A stretch of DNA of 64,000 bases from JAAYUD01 sp963676865 (lineage in GTDB: Bacteria; Bacteroidota; Bacteroidia; Bacteroidales; Bacteroidaceae): positions 1-64,000 of the forward strand of contig CAXXSS010000002.1 in the NCBI GenBank assembly GCA_963676865.2, in the 5' to 3' direction. Numbering within the stretch: position 1 is the first letter of the stretch; the number at the start of each line of letters is the position of its first letter. This document shows positions 9,306-16,267 of this stretch, one piece after another. Made by a program: the position numbers and the translations under genes. The notes under the pieces were generated by a model. It was given only the letters and a program-made list of their open reading frames with translations, had not been told where the DNA came from and searched no databases.

Positions 9306-10145
9306 CTATTCCAATGAGGTTATTGTTTCCTCATATACTTGCGTCACGCTCCATTTTTCGCCGTGCTTTACTTTACTCCAGATTAATTTAAGCGGATCTA
9401 TAACCGCTATAGACTTTTGGTATACCAAAACCGGATCTTCCCGATTGCCGTCTATCAATGTTTGCCACTCCATACCATCTATTTCTGTAGCGAGAATACA
9501 GCAAACGACAATGCCCACATTGATCCATATTTCGCTTTTTTTTGTTGACAGCTCATTTTTATCAAGTGCCAATTGTATATTTTGCAAATCTTCTTCAGAT
9601 CCTTGAAAGTCTTTTGAAAGCACTTCTTTGACCATGGCGCTTATTTTCTCAAAAGCATCATTTATTCTGTAGATTTCCGAAAGGCGGGCCGGTATTATTT
9701 CGGATGGATATTTTCTATCTTTGTGTCTGACGTCAATGGAAGCAATAATGTCTTGAGCATCCTCGATATGACTGTCAAATAGAGTAGTGAAAGTACACTC
9801 AAGTAAGGTATCTTCTTTTCCTGTTATCCATATATGGGTAATATACTGCTTGCCTTCTTCTTCAAAATTTTCGGCACTATATGCACAATCATACTTTCCG
9901 ATCTTTACATATTCTGCCGATTTATTCTCTTTGAGTTCCACATTGCAGGCGTCGTCGCCATAGTGTATTCCTTTTTTGTTAGGGATTTCATTGCGAAAAG
10001 CTGAAATGCGAAAATTTCCAGTCCATTTATCTGGATTGTAAAACAAAAAAGCATCGGTGCTATCTTCAAATTCACTCCATACGGCCGGATATTCCATTGC
10101 GAACCATCCGCCAGGGGCAATATATCTCTTTTTTTCCTCAATCAT
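9306..10145 (-). CDS. DUF3805/DUF3806-like hypothetical protein
   Basis: A 279-residue soluble protein without signal peptide or membrane segment. The N-terminal half (APGGWFAMEYPAVWSEFED, SAFRNEIPNK) and the C-terminal half (WINVGIVVCCILATEIDGMEW) resemble the two-domain Bacteroides family DUF3805-DUF3806; this assignment is from memory of the family and only moderately sure. Function unknown. An in-frame ATG exists at 10166, but it overlaps the -7 promoter element at 10164-10171, so the ATG at 10145 is the likely start. It lies 16 bases before the ABC-F start and may be its partner on one transcript. Confidence 0.6.
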   Translation of the reverse strand: MIEEKKRYIAPGGWFAMEYPAVWSEFEDSTDAFLFYNPDKWTGNFRISAFRNEIPNKKGIHYGDDACNVELKENKSAEYVKIGKYDCAYSAENFEEEGKQYITHIWITGKEDTLLECTFTTLFDSHIEDAQDIIASIDVRHKDRKYPSEIIPARLSEIYRINDAFEKISAMVKEVLSKDFQGSEEDLQNIQLALDKNELSTKKSEIWINVGIVVCCILATEIDGMEWQTLIDGNREDPVLVYQKSIAVIDPLKLIWSKVKHGEKWSVTQVYEETITSLE

Positions 10146-10163
10146 CGTATATACACTTTTGCA

Positions 10164-10171
10164 CAAAGATA
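10164..10171 (-). promoter_or_regulatory. -7 element for the DUF3805-like gene; decides its start
   Basis: The minus strand reads TATCTTTG. Transcription would begin near 10157, downstream of the first in-frame ATG (10166) and upstream of the one at 10145. Confidence 0.6.
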
Positions 10172-10375
10172 CGCTATTAATTTTGTTTTACTAGACTTTA
10201 AGTATCAAAACTAATATAAGTTATTCGCCTCCATTGCCACTTTTATCCTGAAGGCAGCCTTCATATAAGGTTTTATCGGTCTTCGGTGTAAGTGCTTACT
10301 CTTTCTTTCATATCATAGGTTCGTTTTAGCTATTCATAGCCTTCAGAAGAAAAGAAGGAGGATCGTTGCAAAACA

Positions 10376-10402
10376 GTAGCAGCTCCTTTTGAGAGCTGCT
10401 AC
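10376..10402 (-). terminator. Terminator after trpB2
   Basis: Perfect 10-bp stem GTAGCAGCTC (10376-10385) with GAGCTGCTAC (10393-10402) and a 7-base loop, 21 bases past the trpB2 stop. The following T tract on the minus strand is weak (TGTTTTGC). Confidence 0.7.
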
Positions 10403-10423
10403 AAAGCAAATATAAATCGGAAT

Positions 10424-11797
10424 TTATTTATTTAAAGGTTCTACTTCTTTTAGATATTTGTCGATCGTTTCATCGGGTATGGAGTAATTAATCAAATCTC
10501 CGGCAAGATACATATCATAAGCTGTCATATCTATCAGCCCATGTCCTGATAGATTGAAGAGGATTACTTTAGATTTTCCTTCTTCTTTGCACTTCAGCGC
10601 TTCACGGATAGTAGCCGCTATCGCATGACTCGATTCGGGAGCCGGAATAATGCCTTCGGTACGTGCAAAAAGAGTTGCCGCTTTAAATGTTTCCAATTGT
10701 GGAATATCTACAGCTTCCATCATCTTGTCCTTGAGCAATTGCGAAACAATTGTTCCGGCACCATGATAACGCAATCCTCCTGCATGGATATTGGCAGGTT
10801 GGAAGTTGTGCCCTAATGTATACATAGGCAATAAGGGAGTATAACCACTCTCATCGCCGAAGTCGTATTCAAATTTACCACGGGTCATCTTGGGACACGA
10901 AGCCGGTTCGGCAGCAATAAAGCGAGTTTCTTTGTGCGAGCCATCTATTTTGTGGCGCATGAAGGGGAAAGTAATGCCGCTGAAATTAGATCCTCCACCG
11001 AAACAGGCTATGACCTCATCAGGATATTCGCCCGCCATTTCCATTTGTTTTTCGGCTTCCAGTCCGATCACTGTCTGGTGCAGACTCACATGGCTCAATA
11101 CCGATCCCAATACATATTTGCAATGAGGCGTCGCCTGTGCAAGCTCTATGGCTTCTGATATGGCACAACCCAAGGATCCCGAGCAATTGGGGTTAGCAGT
11201 CAGTATATCTTTTCCGGCACGTGTAGACATAGAGGGAGAAGCTGTGACTTGAGCTCCGAATGTCTGCATGATGCTACGTCTATAGGGCTTTTGCTGATAA
11301 CTCACTTTTACCATATAAACCGCTAGTTCGAGCCCGAAGGCCTTAGCTGCATACGACATGGCAGCTCCCCACTGACCGGCACCAGTCTCTGTCGTAATAT
11401 TCGTGATACCTTCTTGTTTACAAAAATAGGCTTGTGCAATAGCCGAATTCAACTTGTGTGAGCCTACAGGACTGACGCTTTCGTTTTTGAAATAAATATG
11501 TGCAGGCGTATCAAGGGCTTTCTCGAGTTCATATGCTCTTACCAACGGTGTGGGGCGATAATATTTGTACATATCGCGAACTTCTTCGGGTATAGGAATC
11601 CAAGAATCGGTTTGATTCAATTCTTGCTGCGAGCAAGCTTCATTAAAAATGGGATATAAATCTTCGGGGGTAAGCGGTTTGCGAGTGCCAGGATGTAGAA
11701 TAGGTAAAGGTTTGTTCACCATATCGGCCTGCACATTGTACCATTGTTCGGGGATCTCATTTTCTGGCAGAAGAAATCTTTTTGTTTTAATATTCAT
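10424..11797 (-). CDS. TrpB2-type tryptophan synthase beta chain
   Basis: A 457-residue fold-type II PLP enzyme. K115 in PVGSHKLNSA is the Schiff-base lysine. ETGAGQWG and the glycine-rich phosphate loop GGGSNFSG are also present. The length and the N-terminal extension (WYNVQADM, HPGTRKPLTPEDL) place it in the TrpB2 subfamily rather than classical TrpB (about 400 residues). TrpB2 makes tryptophan from indole and serine, or salvages indole, without binding TrpA well. There is no trpA next to it and it is monocistronic, with promoter at 11841 and terminator at 10376. Confidence 0.9.
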   Translation of the reverse strand: MNIKTKRFLLPENEIPEQWYNVQADMVNKPLPILHPGTRKPLTPEDLYPIFNEACSQQELNQTDSWIPIPEEVRDMYKYYRPTPLVRAYELEKALDTPAHIYFKNESVSPVGSHKLNSAIAQAYFCKQEGITNITTETGAGQWGAAMSYAAKAFGLELAVYMVKVSYQQKPYRRSIMQTFGAQVTASPSMSTRAGKDILTANPNCSGSLGCAISEAIELAQATPHCKYVLGSVLSHVSLHQTVIGLEAEKQMEMAGEYPDEVIACFGGGSNFSGITFPFMRHKIDGSHKETRFIAAEPASCPKMTRGKFEYDFGDESGYTPLLPMYTLGHNFQPANIHAGGLRYHGAGTIVSQLLKDKMMEAVDIPQLETFKAATLFARTEGIIPAPESSHAIAATIREALKCKEEGKSKVILFNLSGHGLIDMTAYDMYLAGDLINYSIPDETIDKYLKEVEPLNK

Positions 11798-11840
11798 TAC
11801 TTTTTCATTTTAGTATTTTCGTTTTGGGCTATAAACAAAG

Positions 11841-11848
11841 CAAAAGTA
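11841..11848 (-). promoter_or_regulatory. -7 element for trpB2
   Basis: The minus strand reads TACTTTTG, matching TAnnTTTG, 44 bases before the trpB2 ATG. Confidence 0.5.
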
Positions 11849-11981
11849 CAGATAATTTTATTAATTGTGTCCATATAGTAATATGAATTTTTGAATTCTT
11901 TCAATCTTTGCTTTCTAATTAAATTACCAACATATGGCAGGAAGTTGATTCGGTAAAATATGCCCACTCTATACAAACTAA

Positions 11982-12640
11982 ATCGGGTAGGAGGAAAACG
12001 ATGCAGAAGTTTTCCTCCTACTATCGTTTTCCGACCTCCCACACCACCGTACATGCCGTTCGGCATACGGCGGTTTCGTGCTTTCTCACCTCACGGTGTG
12101 TGGCAAGTCGTTTTCAGCCATCCCATCAAACACGTCACTTTCACCCTATTGTTGGATTCCGTCCTATCGTAGTGGATGAAGAGCTCCATATGGACATCTG
12201 ACTTTTACATTCTCAAGGTAGCAGTCATTTACTGTTGCACTGCACGATTCAGTCCTTCCCCATAGACACTCGTGACTTAGGTACTATGACATCGGCTGAC
12301 TTCTCACGGCTAGCTTTACTCCGCTAAGGTTCATCGAATTTTATTCATCTTAGCCTTGCGTCCATGAGACCTCCTCGGATAAACACACCAACTTTCCATC
12401 TTATCTCCGCTTCATTTACCCCATCCGTTCCGAGTAGCTATCGGGCTTTAGTTTGTTTAGCAACCTAACCCACAGACATAGGCCTTATATGAAGTTTCTG
12501 TTCGTCAGAGCAGATCTTTGCCGCCGGCTTCTTTCAGATTCCAACTCACGAGGGACACCCTTGCCTTGGGCTGGAGCTTTCCCACTACTAGGGCAGCTTA
12601 GGGACTTGCACCCGTTAGCTGATGTGCATGCCAAGCATAC
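11982..12640 (-). mobile_element. ORF-less group IIC intron
   Basis: On the minus strand this 659-base stretch follows the known group IIC ribozyme (Oceanobacillus iheyensis intron type) block by block: start GTATGCTTGGCATG, GGGTGCAAGTCCC, AAGGGTGTCC, GGAATCTGAA, AGCCGGCGGCAAA, GAACAGAAACTTCATAT, GTAAATGAAGC, GAGGAGGTCT, GTCATAGTACC and GGGGAAGGACTGAA, then domain V (12044-12073), domain VI and the end CCTACCCGAT. The region after GGAAGGACTGAA, where the reverse transcriptase is normally encoded in domain IV, is only about 165 bases and holds no such gene. It sits 5 bases past a terminator hairpin, the classic IIC target. The first bases are GTATG, not the usual GTGYG. Confidence 0.9.
12044..12073 (-). 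other. Catalytic domain V of the group IIC intron
   Basis: The minus strand forms a hairpin with lower stem CCGCCGTA/TACGGTGG and upper stem ATGCCGAACGGCAT. It includes the CGC catalytic triad typical of IIC introns. Domain V appears intact, so ribozyme activity is plausible if protein is supplied in trans. Confidence 0.85.
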
Positions 12641-12645
12641 TAAAA

Positions 12646-12675
12646 TATCCCGACTCAAGAAGATGAATCGGGATA
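12646..12675 (-). terminator. Terminator of the TonB receptor gene and intron target
   Basis: Perfect 8-bp stem TATCCCGA/TCGGGATA with a 14-base loop, 27 bases past the receptor stop. The T-rich tail TTTTA follows and is immediately interrupted by the intron start at 12640. Confidence 0.75.
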
Positions 12676-12701
12676 ATAAATAGTATTATAATAAAAAAGT
12701 A

Positions 12702-14783
12702 TCAAAATAGGAACTTAACGGCAGCATAATAACTACGAGGCATCATTGGACCATAGATGTAATTTGAATCTCTATCGGCTCCCTTGTCGAAGTCCTTTTG
12801 ATAAGAGTTAAATGCATTGAGCACACCTCCGCTCAGACGCATTGTCAACGCGTTGCTGCAAAGTGGAATATCATAACCCACCTTAATGTTGGCATCAAAG
12901 AAGCGAGGAGTTGTAACGGCTACGTCTTTTGTGACGCCCGAACCGGTCTTGTGCTGCACCAACATGCTGCCGGTATAGTCGCCCGTGAGAGAAATAGAAA
13001 GACGTTTGACGGGAGCTATATCTGTCGTCAAATAACCATAAACGTTTGGAGTACGAAACATCTTTGTTTCGGCAAAAACAGTTGGATCATCGCTCCATTG
13101 CTGTGCATCGTTGTAGCGGCTACGTTGTAGAGTCAATCCGACTTGCCAGTCAATGAACGAATTAAGCGAAGCTTGAAACTCCATATTAATACCGTATACT
13201 TTAGCACCCGAAGCGTTGTAGCGTTCGTCTATCTCGTCGCCGGCAGGAGTCTTTTGCCCCAATTCGCGAATAGCGAAAGTGTGGCGCAAGTCGGTATAAA
13301 AAGTCTCAAAAATAAAATCAGTAATCAATGAACCGAAACGATGGTGATAATTGAGCGAACCGCTCCAACTGGTGGAGTTCTCTTCGTGAAGATTGCTGGC
13401 CAGTCTCACCACTCTCCTATCGCCATTGACCAAGTCTACATGCAGGTCTTCGTCGTAGGCCTGTGGCGCACGAAAGCCACCGCTCATGCTGACTCTAAAG
13501 TTCCATGCGTCATTTGGAGTATAGCGCAAATTGATGCGGGGGCTGAAGATGACATGGTCTACCATGTTGTGTTTGTCGAGACGTCCGCCGAAGAGCAGGC
13601 TTATCTTGTCGGTTCGCCATTCGTTTTGAAAAAAGGCACTCGATGTATGAGCCAACTGATTGGTAAATATTTTGTTTTCTATCGATTCATCATTTATCTT
13701 ATCCGAATTGTATTCGCTACCCAACGTCAGCACGGAGGGCATAAATACCAATTTGTTGAATAGATGCGTATATTGTCCTCCGATGATATAAGTCAAATTA
13801 TGAGTCAAGCCATAATTGTTTAAACTCTTGTCAGCCCCATAGTAACTGTTACGATCTGTATTTTGAAAAGACACGTAAGCATTAAGTTTATCTTTGGATG
13901 CGGGATTGCCCCAGTCGAAATTAAAACCTCCGGCGTTAATCGCATGTTCTGTAGTCTCGGCGAGATTGGCTTCGTGAGGAGGCAGATTTATATTATCTCC
14001 GCCTCTTCGATAATCGGTTACACCGCGATAATCCAATGATAATTTAATGTTGTCGGCCGGTTTCATGATGAGTCGCGCCCCGATGGACTTTGTTTTAATC
14101 TTGTTTAGTTCCGAGAATCCGTCTCCGTCGGCATCGTAAGGTTGGCGATACCTGTTGGAACCGAAAATGATCAATCCTGCCTTCTTATTGTTGGAGACAA
14201 TTGAAGCATCCATCGTCGTATTGTTTTCGAACACATTCTTTCCTCCTATCGAGGTTATCGTATGTTCCATTTCGGCACCATTCTTAGATGGTTCGCGAGT
14301 GATGACATTGATCGTTCCTCCTATGGCCGACGATCCGAACAATGCAGACCCACCACCACGTATCACCTCGACGTGGTCTATCATATTGGCGGGCAGTTGC
14401 TCCAGTCCATAGATATTGGTCAATGCCGAAAAGAGAGGGCGGCTATCTATGAGGATCTGGGAGTAATGTCCATCCAACCCATTGATACGGGCTTGCGTCC
14501 ATCCACAGTTCTGGCAGTTATTTTCTACCCTTACGCCCGGAACAAAATTGAGCCCCTGAGCTAAACAACTAGCTTGAGTATCTTCGAATATCTTGTGAGG
14601 AAGCACATTGACCAATGATGGTGCCAGCTTGCGTATGATAGGATTGCGTGTAGCAGTGACAACGACTTCGTTGAGCGATATTGTGTCGATGGGCAACTCT
14701 GTTTTTACTTTATTATCGGCATATATATTGAAAGTGGCAACACTCAAAAAGAGCGCAGCAATCATTATTTTCTTGATTTTCAT
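12702..14783 (-). CDS. TonB-dependent outer-membrane receptor
   Basis: A 693-residue protein. The ATG at 14783 is chosen because MKIKKIMIAALFLSVATFNIYA is a good signal peptide; the open frame extends 32 codons further without signal-like sequence. A TonB-box-like region (LNEVVVTATRNP) leads into the plug domain, with RINGLDGHYSQILIDSRPLF and IRGGGSALFGSSAIGGTINV, and then a beta-barrel ending in phenylalanine (AAVKFLF). The plug contains a Cys pair, NNCQNCGW. The family imports metal chelates, haem, cobalamin or similar. The His-rich membrane protein encoded upstream suggests a metal-related substrate (inference). Confidence 0.9.
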   Translation of the reverse strand: MKIKKIMIAALFLSVATFNIYADNKVKTELPIDTISLNEVVVTATRNPIIRKLAPSLVNVLPHKIFEDTQASCLAQGLNFVPGVRVENNCQNCGWTQARINGLDGHYSQILIDSRPLFSALTNIYGLEQLPANMIDHVEVIRGGGSALFGSSAIGGTINVITREPSKNGAEMEHTITSIGGKNVFENNTTMDASIVSNNKKAGLIIFGSNRYRQPYDADGDGFSELNKIKTKSIGARLIMKPADNIKLSLDYRGVTDYRRGGDNINLPPHEANLAETTEHAINAGGFNFDWGNPASKDKLNAYVSFQNTDRNSYYGADKSLNNYGLTHNLTYIIGGQYTHLFNKLVFMPSVLTLGSEYNSDKINDESIENKIFTNQLAHTSSAFFQNEWRTDKISLLFGGRLDKHNMVDHVIFSPRINLRYTPNDAWNFRVSMSGGFRAPQAYDEDLHVDLVNGDRRVVRLASNLHEENSTSWSGSLNYHHRFGSLITDFIFETFYTDLRHTFAIRELGQKTPAGDEIDERYNASGAKVYGINMEFQASLNSFIDWQVGLTLQRSRYNDAQQWSDDPTVFAETKMFRTPNVYGYLTTDIAPVKRLSISLTGDYTGSMLVQHKTGSGVTKDVAVTTPRFFDANIKVGYDIPLCSNALTMRLSGGVLNAFNSYQKDFDKGADRDSNYIYGPMMPRSYYAAVKFLF

Positions 14784-14988
14784 ATTACTGTTTGTTTGAA
14801 ATGATATAATAGAACAAGTCTGAGTATGGATGAGACCTAGAAGCTGTTGTTGATTCTTGCCGGAACGGATAGAATACAACTTCTTGTCGTCAACCCAATC
14901 TTATTAAGATGATGGACAGACCTATATAGAGCCTATATGCAACAAGATGAATTTGTGTCTCCAGTTACCGCATAAAAAGCCCCACGAA

Positions 14989-15336
14989 TTAATGTATCAA
15001 ACAAACAGGAGGAGCCCGAAGATGATGGCAGATGTTGGCCACACGAGTACGCGAAAGCAATACAATGACGCATTGCAATGCAAGCAGTGTGGCGATAAAA
15101 AAGAAATGGTATGTGATAGGCGCCTCGGTAGGCGAAAAGACATATTGACAAATAGGACAGTAATCGTCATTGCTGACATTGTACTGATGATATCCGGTAG
15201 TAGAGGCAGCAACAACGCCTTGCTCCAACGAATGGTGATGATAGTGCACAGCCTTGATCATCATCGTCGAAAGGATGATAAACAACAGACCTAATGCGAC
15301 GGCCCTTTTGCTGTTTTTGCTATTAATCTTCAACAT
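14989..15336 (-). CDS. His-rich small membrane protein, co-transcribed with the TonB receptor
   Basis: A 115-residue protein. The N-terminal membrane segment (RAVALGLLFIILSTMMIKA) is followed by KAVHYHHHSLEQ, a CPIC pair (DDYCPICQYVF) and a second hydrophobic helix (FFFIATLLALQCVIVLL). The His cluster and the CxxC motif could bind zinc, copper or another soft metal. Similar small proteins (DUF6769-like) precede TonB receptors in Bacteroidetes; no function is established. It lies 205 bases upstream of the receptor on the same strand and probably leads the operon. It has its own -7 element at 15360. Confidence 0.65.
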   Translation of the reverse strand: MLKINSKNSKRAVALGLLFIILSTMMIKAVHYHHHSLEQGVVAASTTGYHQYNVSNDDYCPICQYVFSPTEAPITYHFFFIATLLALQCVIVLLSRTRVANICHHLRAPPVCLIH

Positions 15337-15359
15337 CCGTAATATTTTGAACTACGCCA

Positions 15360-15367
15360 CAAAGATA
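15360..15367 (-). promoter_or_regulatory. -7 element for the His-rich protein and TonB receptor unit
   Basis: The minus strand reads TATCTTTG, 24 bases before the ATG at 15336. Confidence 0.55.
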
Positions 15368-15419
15368 TACTCTTCTATCGGAATGATAAATACAAAAAAG
15401 GTGAAAAGATGTTTTATCT

Positions 15420-16163
15420 CTATATATATCGCTTCAGAAGATAGCGGCCTCGCTTTTTTGTTGCCGTCTTAAAGTCTATAGACCTCTGCGGACAAGTATG
15501 AATGCACCCCATGCAATGAATGCAATTGTCAGCCCACGTAGGGCGTCCGTCCACCAAATGTATATTATTGACCGGACAGGCGTCGCGGCAATTTCCACAC
15601 GAAATGCACGAATCATTTACTGTAAAGCCCTTAGAGGTGACTGTAAATTTGTAGAACAGATAGTTAACCACATATGTTTTGGTATATGGAAACGCTCCTT
15701 CGAACACATCGCGAACCTTTTTCTTACAGGCGTTGACGTCTTCGGCAATCTCTTTTACCTTTTCTCGAGCCTCTTGTACCTTAATTCGTGCCACGGTGTC
15801 CGAATCCAAATCGAACATCGGAATATACGTATTGGGCATACGTACCGACCAAGCCGCATCGAACTTGAAATGACGGCGAAATCTGAATGCCGCTTTTCCG
15901 GCATCATCGCCACACGTACACACCATGTAGCGATACGTATCGGGATTGAGTTGGAGTTTATCCACGAAGTCAATAACCGGTTGGGGAGCATACCACGAAT
16001 GAATGGGAAATACGATGCCTACCCTCTCCTCTTGCGAAGGATAAGGTATCTCTTTTTTGTTTTTGATATAATCGGATATATTTTCTACCGTATCATTTGT
16101 TGCTGCCGCTATCTGCTCGGCCACCCAACGCGAATTACCGTTGCCACTAAAATAGTATATCAT
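15420..16163 (-). CDS. EFR1-family flavodoxin-ferredoxin fusion
   Basis: A 247-residue cytoplasmic redox protein. The N-terminal flavodoxin-like domain has the FMN phosphate loop FSGNGNSR (residues 5-12). The C-terminal domain has two 4Fe-4S motifs, C186-C189-C192-C196 and C214-C217-C220-C224. The order and length match the EFR1 family of ferredoxins. It probably transfers electrons between flavin and iron-sulfur partners; the partner is unknown. It is transcribed divergently from the transglutaminase-like gene, with facing promoters at 16183 and 16200. Confidence 0.88.
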   Translation of the reverse strand: MIYYFSGNGNSRWVAEQIAAATNDTVENISDYIKNKKEIPYPSQEERVGIVFPIHSWYAPQPVIDFVDKLQLNPDTYRYMVCTCGDDAGKAAFRFRRHFKFDAAWSVRMPNTYIPMFDLDSDTVARIKVQEAREKVKEIAEDVNACKKKVRDVFEGAFPYTKTYVVNYLFYKFTVTSKGFTVNDSCISCGNCRDACPVNNIHLVDGRPTWADNCIHCMGCIHTCPQRSIDFKTATKKRGRYLLKRYI

Positions 16164-16182
16164 CTAAATTTTATTAATGATG

Positions 16183-16190
16183 CAAATTTA
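16183..16190 (-). promoter_or_regulatory. -7 element for the EFR1 gene
   Basis: The minus strand reads TAAATTTG, 19 bases before the ATG at 16163. Confidence 0.5.
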
Positions 16191-16199
16191 AGATATTTT

Positions 16200-16231
16200 T
16201 TTGGTAGTCTATTACAGAAAGAGTATTTTTG
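16200..16231 (+). promoter_or_regulatory. Complete promoter for the transglutaminase-like gene
   Basis: TTTG at 16200-16203 and TATTTTTG at 16224-16231, spaced by 20 bases, 36 bases before the ATG at 16268. Confidence 0.75.
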
Positions 16232-16267
16232 TAACAACTTAGTTTTCAAAACATATCCTAAATAACA

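Noticed and set aside
12001..12683. Short forward open frames inside the intron
   Set aside because: They run antisense to the intron RNA, whose ribozyme blocks explain the sequence.
14784..14988. Cobalamin riboswitch before the TonB receptor
   Set aside because: No B12-box-like GCCACTG segment is present.
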